A stretch of 64,000 bases of DNA, from the NCBI RefSeq assembly GCF_000397205.1, contig NC_021237.1, forward strand, positions 5,377,501-5,441,500. Reading direction: 5' to 3'. How positions within the stretch are numbered: position 1 is the first letter of the stretch; the number at the start of each line of letters is the position of its first letter. Positions 25,010 through 33,325 of this stretch are shown piece after piece. Below the pieces are notes generated by a model. It was not told the origin of the DNA and did no database searches. It saw only the letters and a program-made list of their open reading frames with translations. Source of the stretch: Pseudomonas protegens CHA0. Its GTDB lineage: Bacteria > Pseudomonadota > Gammaproteobacteria > Pseudomonadales > Pseudomonadaceae. The translations under genes were made by a program, and so were the position numbers.

Positions 25010-25909
25010 TTACGGCTGCTCCCAGGGCACCAGCCATTGTGCCGACAAACGTGCCAGGTGCTCGGTGAGCAGCCCCAGCAATTGGCCGCCGTTGCGCCAA
25101 TGATGCCAGTACAGCGGCACATCGATGGGTTTATCCGGCAACAGTTCCAACAGCAGGCCCCGCTCGAGCTGCTCGCGGACCTGCAACTCGGGCACCAGCC
25201 CCCAGCCCAGGCCGGCCTCGGTCAGGCGAATGAAGCCCTCGGAAGACGGGCACAGATGATGCTCGAAAGCACCGTCCACGCCCAGGGAAGCCAGGTAGCG
25301 ATGCTGCAGGAAATCGTCGGGGCCAAACACAAGCGCCGGTGTGCGCGGCAACTGCTCGGCACGCACGCCCTGGGGAAAATGCCGGGCGATGAATTCCGGG
25401 CTGGCCATGGCCCGGTAGCGCATGGCCCCCAGCAGCAGGCTGCGGGCCCCGGCCACCGGGCGCTCGCTGGCACAGACGCAGGCCGCCACTTCCCCGGCGC
25501 GCATGCGCTTGAGGCCGACGGTCTGGTCTTCCACCACGAGGTCCAGGAGCAGATGGTGCTCGGCGCAAAAATCGCCCACAGCGCCAGCCCACCAGGTGGC
25601 CAGGCTGTCGGCGTTGAGGGCGATGCGCAAGCGCTCCGGCAGGCCCTCCTCGTCCAGCGCCGGCACCAGGCTTTGCAGGTCGCGCTCCAGCAGGCGCACC
25701 TGCTGCACATGGTTGAGCAGGCGCCGGCCGATTTCCGTCGGCGCCGGCGGCGTCACCCGCACCAGCACTGGCTGGCCGACCCGGGCCTCCAGCAGTTTGA
25801 TCCGCTGGGAAATCGCCGACTGTGACAAACCCAGCACCTGGGCCGCCCGCTCGAACCCTGCCTGCTCGATCACTGCGGCCAAGGCCGAGAGCAACTTGTA
25901 GTCGAACAT
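25010..25909 (-). CDS. argP: ArgP (IciA) LysR-family regulator
   Basis: A 299-residue LysR factor that in other bacteria activates the arginine/lysine exporter gene. The N-terminal helix-turn-helix begins MFDYKLLSALAAVIEQAGFE and contains LGLSQSAISQRIKLLEARVG, characteristic of ArgP. Effector-domain features include LNADSLATWW and GLGWGLVPELQV. The start at 25909 is the conserved family start. It is divergent from the ACT-domain gene and the LysE-type exporter, the classic argP/argO pairing, so those are its likely targets. Confidence 0.9.
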   Translation of the reverse strand: MFDYKLLSALAAVIEQAGFERAAQVLGLSQSAISQRIKLLEARVGQPVLVRVTPPAPTEIGRRLLNHVQQVRLLERDLQSLVPALDEEGLPERLRIALNADSLATWWAGAVGDFCAEHHLLLDLVVEDQTVGLKRMRAGEVAACVCASERPVAGARSLLLGAMRYRAMASPEFIARHFPQGVRAEQLPRTPALVFGPDDFLQHRYLASLGVDGAFEHHLCPSSEGFIRLTEAGLGWGLVPELQVREQLERGLLLELLPDKPIDVPLYWHHWRNGGQLLGLLTEHLARLSAQWLVPWEQP

Positions 25910-26019
25910 CAGTTTTCCTAATGAGAGATCAGCAATATTGGTTTTTCTTATACAACCCGGGCCGGGAAAATAGCCAGCGTAAAGCCTCAGCAATGCCTCT
26001 TCGTTCAAGGATTCCGTTC

Positions 26020-26424
26020 ATGGCCGGTGAAACCTCCCTCGCAACCCTGCTGCGCAGCATGAGCCCGCAGCTCAATGACGGCGAGTACGTGTTCTGCTCC
26101 CTCCCCGACCGCAGCCTGCTGCAGGACTGCGAAGTGCTGGGCAGTTTTCGCGAGCGCGAAGGCCTGACCGTGATTCTCCCGCGCCAGCAGGCCGAGCGCC
26201 TGGGCCTGGGCTTTGACTATGTAGCCGCCTGGATCACCCTCAACGTGCATTCGGCGCTCGAAGCCGTGGGCCTGACCGCTGCCTTCGCCGGGGCCCTGGG
26301 CAAGGCCGGGATCAGTTGCAACGTGATCGCCGGCTACTACCACGACCACCTGTTTGTCGGCCAGGCGGATGCCGGGCGGGCCATGCAGGTATTGCAACAA
26401 CTGGCCGCCGGCGAGGAGCAATAA
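26020..26424 (+). CDS. ACT-domain protein (COG3602/DUF2241 type)
   Basis: A 134-residue protein with two ACT-like halves: LLRSMSPQLNDGEYVFCSLP followed by an ACT-type segment VAAWITLNVHSALEAVGLTAAFAGALGKAGISCNVIAGYYHDHLFV. ACT domains bind amino acids, which fits its place in a unit with an amino-acid exporter and next to ArgP. ATG 26020 has AAGGA 9 bases upstream and is preferred over ATG 25993. The exporter gene begins 2 bases after its stop codon. Confidence 0.82.
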   Translation: MAGETSLATLLRSMSPQLNDGEYVFCSLPDRSLLQDCEVLGSFREREGLTVILPRQQAERLGLGFDYVAAWITLNVHSALEAVGLTAAFAGALGKAGISCNVIAGYYHDHLFVGQADAGRAMQVLQQLAAGEEQ

Positions 26425-26426
26425 CC

Positions 26427-27029
26427 ATGTGGCAAAGCTATGTGAATGGCCTGTTGGTGGCCTTCGGCCTGATCATGGCCATCGGTACTCAGAACGCTTT
26501 CGTCCTGGCCCAGAGCCTGCGCCGCGAGCACCACCTGCCGGTGGCGGCGCTTTGCGTCACCTGTGATGCGTTGCTTGTGGCGGCCGGCGTGTTCGGCCTG
26601 GCCACCGTGCTCACCCAGAGCCCGATGTTGCTGGCGGTGGCACGCTGGGGCGGCGCGGCATTCCTGATCTGGTATGGCGCCCAGGCATTGCGCCGTGCCT
26701 GCTCGAAACAGAGCCTGCAGCAGGGCGAAGGACAGACCGTGCGTTCGCTGCGGGCGGTGATGCTCAGCGCCCTGGCGGTGACCCTGCTCAACCCCCACGT
26801 GTACCTGGACACGGTGCTGCTGATCGGCTCGCTGGGGGCCCAGCAGACCGAACCGGGCGCCTATGTGGTGGGGGCCGCGAGCGCTTCGCTGCTGTGGTTC
26901 TTCACCCTGGCGCTGGGCGCCGCCTGGCTGGCTCCGTGGCTGGCGCGCCCGAGCACCTGGAGGATACTCGACCTGCTGGTGGCGGTGATGATGTTCAGCG
27001 TCGCCCTGCAGTTGATCAGCGCCGCGTGA
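26427..27029 (+). CDS. LysE/ArgO-family amino-acid exporter
   Basis: Inner-membrane exporter of basic amino acids, 200 residues with about six helices. Typical LysE features: GLIMAIGTQNAFVLAQSLRR in helix 1, CVTCDALLVAAGVFG, and LSALAVTLLNPHVYLDTVLL. It starts 2 bases after the ACT-domain gene and is divergent from argP, so excretion of excess arginine or lysine under ArgP control is likely. In P. aeruginosa the same three genes precede sodB. Confidence 0.9.
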   Translation: MWQSYVNGLLVAFGLIMAIGTQNAFVLAQSLRREHHLPVAALCVTCDALLVAAGVFGLATVLTQSPMLLAVARWGGAAFLIWYGAQALRRACSKQSLQQGEGQTVRSLRAVMLSALAVTLLNPHVYLDTVLLIGSLGAQQTEPGAYVVGAASASLLWFFTLALGAAWLAPWLARPSTWRILDLLVAVMMFSVALQLISAA

Positions 27030-27095
27030 CTTATTCCAAAAGGCTCTGGAACCTCTATCCCACACAGTTGTTGCGTGGTTAAGCCGCACCCCCGG

Positions 27096-27104
27096 TGCTA
27101 TGAT
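27096..27104 (+). promoter_or_regulatory. sodB extended -10 promoter
   Basis: TGCTATGAT gives a perfect TG-n extended -10 with hexamer TATGAT (27099-27104). No good -35 lies at 17 bases, as is common for extended -10 promoters. It is about 100 bases upstream of the sodB start. Confidence 0.6.
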
Positions 27105-27205
27105 CCGAACCCTGCGCCGCAAAGAGTACAAACTCCCCGGCGCTTGTCTGGCCGCCCGTGATCGGCCTTGCGCTCACCGCAACTGACCTGATTAGGAGAA
27201 TCATC

Positions 27206-27802
27206 ATGGCTTTCGAATTGCCGCCGCTGCCCTATGCACACGACGCTCTGCAGCCGCACATTTCCAAGGAAACCCTGGAATACCACCACGACAAGCACCA
27301 CAACACCTACGTCGTGAACCTGAACAACCTGGTGCCAGGCACCGAGTTCGAAGGCAAGACTCTGGAAGAGATCGTCAAAACCTCTTCGGGCGGCATCTTC
27401 AACAACGCAGCCCAGGTCTGGAACCACACTTTCTACTGGAACTGCCTGGCGCCAAACGCCGGCGGCCAACCTACCGGCGCCCTGGCTGAAGCCATCAACG
27501 CTGCGTTCGGTTCGTTCGACAAGTTCAAAGAAGAATTCACCAAGACTTCGGTTGGCACCTTCGGTTCCGGCTGGGGCTGGCTGGTGAAAAAGGCTGACGG
27601 TTCCCTGGCCCTGGCCAGCACCATCGGCGCCGGCAACCCGCTGACCAGCGGCGACACCCCGCTGCTGACCTGCGACGTCTGGGAACACGCCTACTACATC
27701 GACTACCGCAACGTTCGTCCAAAATACGTCGAAGCGTTCTGGAACCTGGTCAACTGGAAATTCGTGGCTGAGCAGTTCGAAGGCAAGAACTTCGTCGCTT
27801 AA
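27206..27802 (+). CDS. sodB: Iron superoxide dismutase
   Basis: Cytoplasmic enzyme that dismutates superoxide. The 198-residue protein begins [20 protein letters not shown]. Metal ligands are visible in the usual places: His in [20 protein letters not shown], His in [10 protein letters not shown], and Asp/His in [20 protein letters not shown]-type residues ([10 protein letters not shown]) and the Fe-type signature [11 protein letters not shown] support the iron form. ATG 27206 has TTAGGAGA upstream. Monocistronic with its own terminator; it precedes bifA as in P. aeruginosa. Confidence 0.97.
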   Translation: MAFELPPLPYAHDALQPHISKETLEYHHDKHHNTYVVNLNNLVPGTEFEGKTLEEIVKTSSGGIFNNAAQVWNHTFYWNCLAPNAGGQPTGALAEAINAAFGSFDKFKEEFTKTSVGTFGSGWGWLVKKADGSLALASTIGAGNPLTSGDTPLLTCDVWEHAYYIDYRNVRPKYVEAFWNLVNWKFVAEQFEGKNFVA

Positions 27803-27817
27803 GTCCGTTTGCAGTGT

Positions 27818-27846
27818 AAAAAACCCGGCCTGGCCGGGTTTTTTTT
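27818..27846 (+). terminator. Intrinsic terminator of sodB
   Basis: AACCCGGCC (27822-27830) pairs with GGCCGGGTT (27832-27840), flanked by an A-tract and eight T. Confidence 0.9.
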
Positions 27847-28033
27847 GCCTGTGGCAAAGCCGGGATCTTGTCCCGCCCACCTGAAGCGCTAAGATTCATG
27901 GCAGGTAAAAAACAACGCCGCCCCTCAAGTTGCAAGGCGTCGCTACCGACACACTATCCACAGCACGAGCAATCCTGATTCTGATCACCCGGGCCTGGCC
28001 CGCAGACATCCTGTTCTCGGCACTAATGTCACT

Positions 28034-28070
28034 TTGACGGCCATCACGGGATTGCCAATACTCATGGCAA
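28034..28070 (+). promoter_or_regulatory. Candidate bifA promoter with overlapping palindrome
   Basis: TTGACG (28034-28039), a 17-base spacer, and AATACT (28057-28062) form a plausible sigma-70 promoter. TTGCCA (28052-28057) and TGGCAA (28065-28070) form an inverted repeat over the -10, a possible operator. The rest of the 303-base gap after sodB shows nothing clear. Confidence 0.45.
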
Positions 28071-28105
28071 CTTGACGCTACACGCACGGAACAAGGAATA
28101 GCCCT

Positions 28106-30157
28106 TTGAAGCTGGAACTCAAAAACAGCTTGTCGGTGAAGTTGCTCCGGGTTGTGCTGCTGTCGGCACTCATAGTGGGCGTGGTCCTGAGCTGCGCCCA
28201 GATCGTCTTCGATGCCTACAAGACTCGGCAGGCGGTAGCTAGCGATGCCCAGCGCATTCTCGACATGTTTCGCGACCCATCGACACAGGCGGTCTACAGC
28301 CTGGACCGGGAAATGGGCATGCAAGTCATTGAAGGCCTGTTCCAGGATGACGCTGTGCGCATGGCCTCCATTGGCCACCCGAACGAGACCATGCTCGCGG
28401 AGAAATCCCGCGACCTGCAGAAATCCTCCAGCCGCTGGCTGACCGACCTGATCCTCGGTCAGGAACGCACCTTCACTACGCAATTGGTGGGCCGTGGCCC
28501 CTACAGCGAATATTACGGCGACCTGAGCATCACCCTCGACACCGCCACTTATGGCCAGGGCTTCATCGTCAGTTCGGTGATCATCTTCATTTCCGGAGTC
28601 CTGCGGGCCCTGGCCATGGGCCTGGTGCTGTACCTGGTCTATCACTGGCTGCTGACCAAGCCGCTGTCGCGAATCATCGAGCACCTGACCACCATCAACC
28701 CCGACCGCCCCAGCGAACACCAGTTGCCCCTGCTCAAGGGCCACGAGAAGAACGAGCTGGGGATCTGGATCAATACCGCCAACCAGTTGCTGGCCTCCAT
28801 CGAACGCAACACCCACTTGCGTCACGAGGCGGAAAACAGCCTGTTGCGCATGGCCCAGTACGACTTCCTCACCGGCTTGCCAAACCGCCAGCAGTTGCAA
28901 CAGCAACTGGACAAGATCCTGGTGGACGCCGGGCGCCTGCAACGCCGGGTGGCGGTGCTCTGTGTCGGCCTGGATGATTTCAAGGGCATCAACGAACAGT
29001 TCAGCTACCAGACCGGCGACCAGCTGTTGCTGGCCCTGGCCGACCGCCTGCGCGGCCACAGCGGCCGGCTTGGCGCCCTGGCGCGCCTGGGGGGCGATCA
29101 GTTCGCCCTGGTCCAGGCCGATATCGAACAGCCTTACGAAGCTGCGGAACTGGCCCAGAGCATCCTCGATGACCTTGAGGCCACCTTCGCCCTGGATCAC
29201 CAGGAAATCCGCCTGCGTGCCACCATCGGTATCACCCTGTTCCCGGAAGACGGCGACAGCACGGAAAAGCTCCTGCAAAAAGCCGAACAGACCATGACCC
29301 TGGCCAAGACCCGGTCACGCAATCGGTATCAGTTCTATATCGCCAGCGTCGACAGCGAGATGCGTCGCCGCCGCGAGCTGGAAAAAGACCTGCGCGAGGC
29401 CCTGGCCCGGGATCAGTTCTTCCTCGTCTACCAACCGCAGATCAGCTATCGCGACCACCGTGTGGTGGGCGTCGAAGCGCTGATCCGCTGGCAGCACCCC
29501 GAACATGGCCTGGTGCCGCCAGACCTGTTCATTCCCCTGGCGGAACAGAACGGCACCATCATCGCCATCGGCGAATGGGTGCTGGACCAGGCCTGCCGCC
29601 AGCTGCGGGAATGGCACGACATGGGTTTCAGCGACCTGCGCATGGCGGTCAACCTGTCCACCGTGCAACTGCACCACGCCGAGTTGCCACGGGTGGTCAA
29701 CAATCTGTTGCAGATCTACCGCCTGCCGCCCCGCAGCCTGGAGCTGGAAGTCACCGAAACCGGCCTGATGGAAGACATCAGCACCGCCGCCCAGCACCTG
29801 CTGAGCCTGCGTCGCTCCGGCGCCCTGATTGCCATCGACGACTTCGGCACTGGCTACTCGTCCCTGAGCTACCTCAAGAGCCTGCCCCTGGACAAGATCA
29901 AGATCGACAAGAGCTTCGTCCAGGACCTGCTGGATGACGACGACGATGCCACCATCGTGCGCGCGATCATCCAGCTGGGTAAGAGCCTGGGCATGCAGGT
30001 GATCGCCGAGGGCGTGGAAACTGCCGAGCAGGAGGCCTACATCATCTCCGAAGGCTGCCACGAAGGTCAGGGCTACCACTACAGCAAACCCCTGCCCGCC
30101 CGGGAGCTGGGGGCCTACCTGAAACAGGCCCAGCGCAGCAATGCGGCAATCCTCTGA
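28106..30157 (+). CDS. bifA: BifA: c-di-GMP phosphodiesterase (degenerate GGDEF + EAL)
   Basis: Membrane enzyme that degrades c-di-GMP and so favours motility over biofilm. It has 683 residues: helix at about 12-34, a periplasmic region, a second helix at about 155-180 (VIIFISGVLRALAMGLVLYLVY), then a GGDEF domain whose active site reads RLGGDQF (about 329) and is therefore not expected to make c-di-GMP. The EAL domain is intact (GVEALIRWQHPEHGL, DDFGTGYSSLSYL, DKIKIDKSFVQDL). GGDQF plus EAL at this length and position after sodB identify BifA. The start is TTG 28106, with AAGGA 8 bases upstream. Confidence 0.93.
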   Translation: MKLELKNSLSVKLLRVVLLSALIVGVVLSCAQIVFDAYKTRQAVASDAQRILDMFRDPSTQAVYSLDREMGMQVIEGLFQDDAVRMASIGHPNETMLAEKSRDLQKSSSRWLTDLILGQERTFTTQLVGRGPYSEYYGDLSITLDTATYGQGFIVSSVIIFISGVLRALAMGLVLYLVYHWLLTKPLSRIIEHLTTINPDRPSEHQLPLLKGHEKNELGIWINTANQLLASIERNTHLRHEAENSLLRMAQYDFLTGLPNRQQLQQQLDKILVDAGRLQRRVAVLCVGLDDFKGINEQFSYQTGDQLLLALADRLRGHSGRLGALARLGGDQFALVQADIEQPYEAAELAQSILDDLEATFALDHQEIRLRATIGITLFPEDGDSTEKLLQKAEQTMTLAKTRSRNRYQFYIASVDSEMRRRRELEKDLREALARDQFFLVYQPQISYRDHRVVGVEALIRWQHPEHGLVPPDLFIPLAEQNGTIIAIGEWVLDQACRQLREWHDMGFSDLRMAVNLSTVQLHHAELPRVVNNLLQIYRLPPRSLELEVTETGLMEDISTAAQHLLSLRRSGALIAIDDFGTGYSSLSYLKSLPLDKIKIDKSFVQDLLDDDDDATIVRAIIQLGKSLGMQVIAEGVETAEQEAYIISEGCHEGQGYHYSKPLPARELGAYLKQAQRSNAAIL

Positions 30158-30235
30158 GCCAGGCACGGCGCTGGCGAACCTGACCCAGCGCAATCCCCTG
30201 TTGAATAAGAAATATTTCCAGGCACAACCCTTTAC

Positions 30236-30262
30236 ACATAATGCAAATCTTTCGCATTATGT
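30236..30262 (+). promoter_or_regulatory. Fur-box-like palindrome before the icmP gene
   Basis: ACATAATGC (30236-30244) and GCATTATGT (30254-30262) are perfect inverted arms 9 bases apart. Aligned to the Fur consensus GATAATGATAATCATTATC, the 19 bases from 30237 match at 13 positions. A possible -10, CATAAT (30237-30242), lies inside it. Iron-dependent repression is inferred. Confidence 0.6.
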
Positions 30263-30319
30263 CGCAGCTTTTGCGCGCCCCCGCGCCGTCCACTCCCCTC
30301 TCGAAGCAGGATGTTCGCC

Positions 30320-31660
30320 ATGATTCGTATGCCTCTGGCTACCGCCAGTCTGTTGGCCATCGCAATTTCCCTCGCCGGCTGCGGCGAAGGCAAAGACGAC
30401 AAGGCTGCCGCCCAAGCGCCGACCCCGGCCACCAGCACTGCCACCCCAGCGGCCGATGCAGCCGGCAAGGTCGACGAAGCGGCTGCCAAGGCCGTGGTCG
30501 CGCATTACGCTGACATGGTCTTCGCCGTATACAGCGACTCCGAATCCACCGCGAAAACCCTGCAGACCGCCATCGATGCCTTCCTCGCCAAGCCCAACGA
30601 CGACACCCTGAAAGCCGCCAAGGCTGCCTGGGTCGCCGCTCGCGTGCCTTACCTGCAGAGCGAAGTGTTCCGCTTCGGCAACACCATCATCGATGACTGG
30701 GAAGGTCAGGTGAACGCCTGGCCCCTGGACGAAGGCCTGATCGACTACGTCGACAAGAGCTACGAGCACGCACTGGGCAACCCGGGTGCCACCGCCAACA
30801 TCATCGCCAACACCGAGATCCAGGTCGGCGAAGACAAGGTCGACGTGAAAGACATCACCCCGGAAAAACTCGCCAGCCTGAACGAGCTGGGCGGTGCCGA
30901 GGCCAACGTCGCCACCGGCTACCACGCCATCGAATTCCTGCTCTGGGGCCAGGACCTCAACGGCACCGGCCCTGGCGCCGGCGCCCGCCCTGCTTCGGAC
31001 TACCTGGAAGGTGCCGGTGCCACCGGCGGCCATAACGATCGTCGTCGTGCCTACCTGAAGGCCGTGACCCAACTGCTGGTCAACGACCTGGAAGAAATGG
31101 TCGGCAACTGGAAGCCGGACGTGGCCGACAACTACCGCGCCACCCTGGAAGCCGAGCCGGCCGAGACCGGCCTGCGCAAGATGCTGTTCGGCATGGGCAG
31201 CCTGTCCCTGGGTGAACTGGCCGGCGAGCGGATGAAGGTTTCCCTGGAAGCCAACTCCCCTGAAGACGAGCAGGACTGCTTCAGCGACAACACCCACAAC
31301 TCGCACTTCTACGACGCCAAGGGCATCCGCAACGTCTACCTGGGCGAGTACACCCGTACCGACGGCACCAAGATGAGCGGCGCCAGCCTGTCGTCCCTGG
31401 TGGCCAAGGCCGACCCGGCCGCCGACGCGGCCCTGAAAGCCGACCTGGCGGCCACCGAAGCCAAGATCCAGGTCATGGTCGACCACGCCAACAAGGGCGA
31501 GCACTACGACCAGCTGATTGCGGCGGGCAACGAGTCCGGCAACCAGATCGTGCGTGACGCCATCGCCGCCCTGGTCAAGCAGACCGGCTCGATCGAGCAG
31601 GCCGCCGGCAAGCTGGGCATCAGCGACCTGAACCCGGACAACGCCGATCACGAATTCTGA
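30320..31660 (+). CDS. icmP: Imelysin-family lipoprotein, IcmP-like
   Basis: Surface or periplasmic iron-regulated lipoprotein, 446 residues. The lipobox is LAISLAGCGEG near residue 20, then a Pro/Ala/Thr-rich linker. The imelysin domain contains the signature GYHAIEFLLWGQDL (GxHxxE, about residue 200). P. aeruginosa IcmP was described as an insulin-cleaving metalloproteinase, but the family is now mostly linked to iron uptake. ATG 30320 has AGGA 8 bases upstream. It lies behind a Fur-like site and a terminator follows it. Position after bifA matches the P. aeruginosa order. Confidence 0.88.
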   Translation: MIRMPLATASLLAIAISLAGCGEGKDDKAAAQAPTPATSTATPAADAAGKVDEAAAKAVVAHYADMVFAVYSDSESTAKTLQTAIDAFLAKPNDDTLKAAKAAWVAARVPYLQSEVFRFGNTIIDDWEGQVNAWPLDEGLIDYVDKSYEHALGNPGATANIIANTEIQVGEDKVDVKDITPEKLASLNELGGAEANVATGYHAIEFLLWGQDLNGTGPGAGARPASDYLEGAGATGGHNDRRRAYLKAVTQLLVNDLEEMVGNWKPDVADNYRATLEAEPAETGLRKMLFGMGSLSLGELAGERMKVSLEANSPEDEQDCFSDNTHNSHFYDAKGIRNVYLGEYTRTDGTKMSGASLSSLVAKADPAADAALKADLAATEAKIQVMVDHANKGEHYDQLIAAGNESGNQIVRDAIAALVKQTGSIEQAAGKLGISDLNPDNADHEF

Positions 31661-31680
31661 TCCGCATTGCGCCAGGCAGA

Positions 31681-31706
31681 AAGGCGACCCTCGGGTCGCC
31701 TTTTTT
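31681..31706 (+). terminator. Intrinsic terminator of icmP
   Basis: AAGGCGACC (31681-31689) pairs with GGTCGCCTT (31694-31702), followed by a run of T. Confidence 0.9.
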
Positions 31707-31860
31707 GTGCCCGCCGCAGCCGTTTGCACAGCCTGCAACATCGTTGCCTGCGCCCCGTCCAGCTTGTCCTGGGTCAAACCAAACGATAATTCCTCTTATT
31801 CAATCCAGGCCGCCCTGTTAGACTTTGCGCCCTTGTTTTGCTCGTCTTGCAGGATGTCCG

Positions 31861-33282
31861 ATGCCCTCGTTGCCGCTTCGCTGGTCCGCTCTGTTCATGG
31901 CCCTGAGCCTGAGTGCCTGCGATGACGCGCCGCGCTTTACCCAGGCCGAACCTGGAGAAGCCCGGGCGGGCGGCGCGACCACGGTCAACAAGAGCGATCG
32001 CAATGCCTTCTCCCTGCCGTCGGCCAACCTGCCACCCACCCGACGCCTGGACTTCAGCGTCGGCAACAGTTTCTTCCGCAGCCCCTGGGTCATCGCCCCC
32101 TCCACCACCACCGCCCGCGACGGCCTCGGCCCGTTGTTCAACACCAACGCCTGCCAGAACTGCCACATCAAGGACGGGCGCGGCCATCCCCCGGCGCCGG
32201 ATGCGCTGAACGCGGTGTCAATGCTGGTGCGCCTGTCGATCCCCGACGATCCGGCCTTTGCCAGGCTCATCGAACAGGCAGGTATCGTTCCGGAGCCGGT
32301 GTACGGCGGCCAGTTGCAGGACATGGCCATTCCCGGGGTCGCTCCCGAAGGCCGGGTACGGGTGGACTACAATCCCCTGCCGGTACGCTTCCAGGACGGC
32401 ACCCAAGTGGAGCTGCGCAAACCCAAGCTGCAGATCACCGACCTGGGCTACGGGCCTATGCACCCGGACACGCGTTTTTCCGCCCGGGTGGCGCCACCGA
32501 TGATCGGCCTGGGGCTGCTGGAAGCCATTCCCGAAGAGGCGATCCTGGCCAATGCCAGGCCGGCGAATAAAAACGCCATCGCCGGCCGGCCCAACTGGGT
32601 CTGGGATGACGCCCTGCAAAAGACCGTACTCGGGCGTTTTGGCTGGAAAGCCGGGCAACCCAACCTCAATCAACAAAATGTTCACGCGTTTTCTGGTGAT
32701 ATGGGCCTGACCACCCGCCTGAGACCCTTCGATGACTGCACCGACGCGCAAACCGCCTGCAAGCAGGCCCCCAATGGCAACGGCCCGGATGGCGAGCCGG
32801 AGGTCAGCGACAACATCCTGCGCCTGGTGCTCTTCTATACCCGCAACCTGGCGGTGCCGGCACGTCGCGATGTCGACTCGCCCCAGGTCCTGGCCGGCAA
32901 GAACCTGTTCTTCCAGGCCGGCTGCCAGTCCTGCCATACCCCAAGTTTTACCACCGCGGCCGACGCCGCCGAACCCGAGCTGGCCAACCAGGTGATACGC
33001 CCCTACAGCGACCTGCTGCTGCATGACATGGGCGAAGGCCTGGCGGACCACCGCACGGAGTTCAAGGCCAGTGGCCGCGACTGGCGCACCGCGCCGCTGT
33101 GGGGCATCGGCCTTACCGAAACCGTCAGCGGCCACACCCAGTTCCTGCATGACGGCCGCGCCCGCAACCTGATGGAGGCGGTGCTCTGGCACGGCGGCGA
33201 AGCCGAAGGCGCGAAACAACAGGTCTTGACCTTCAATGCCCAGCAGCGCGCCGCGTTGCTGGCATTCCTGAATTCTCTATAA
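31861..33282 (+). CDS. Di-haem c-type oxidoreductase lipoprotein (DUF1111/COG3488)
   Basis: A 473-residue exported haem protein with lipobox LSLSACDDA. Two CxxCH haem sites are visible: NACQNCHIKDG near residue 100 and GCQSCHTPSF near residue 360. The layout matches the di-haem oxidoreductase family (COG3488, called thiol oxidoreductase), often encoded with imelysins. ATG 31861 has AGGA 6 bases upstream. It is the first gene of a three-gene unit with the next imelysin (43 bases on) and the DUF1513 gene. A role in periplasmic iron or copper redox chemistry is inferred. Confidence 0.87.
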   Translation: MPSLPLRWSALFMALSLSACDDAPRFTQAEPGEARAGGATTVNKSDRNAFSLPSANLPPTRRLDFSVGNSFFRSPWVIAPSTTTARDGLGPLFNTNACQNCHIKDGRGHPPAPDALNAVSMLVRLSIPDDPAFARLIEQAGIVPEPVYGGQLQDMAIPGVAPEGRVRVDYNPLPVRFQDGTQVELRKPKLQITDLGYGPMHPDTRFSARVAPPMIGLGLLEAIPEEAILANARPANKNAIAGRPNWVWDDALQKTVLGRFGWKAGQPNLNQQNVHAFSGDMGLTTRLRPFDDCTDAQTACKQAPNGNGPDGEPEVSDNILRLVLFYTRNLAVPARRDVDSPQVLAGKNLFFQAGCQSCHTPSFTTAADAAEPELANQVIRPYSDLLLHDMGEGLADHRTEFKASGRDWRTAPLWGIGLTETVSGHTQFLHDGRARNLMEAVLWHGGEAEGAKQQVLTFNAQQRAALLAFLNSL

Positions 33283-33325
33283 CGCTCGACTCACACGTTT
33301 TCTCCACAATAAAGGGAGCCCGAAC

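Noticed and set aside
31770..31800. Weak Fur-like word (GATAATTCCTCTTATTCA) before the di-haem oxidoreductase gene
   Set aside because: Only about 10 of 19 positions match and the second half is poor; not called as a site, only mentioned for comparison.
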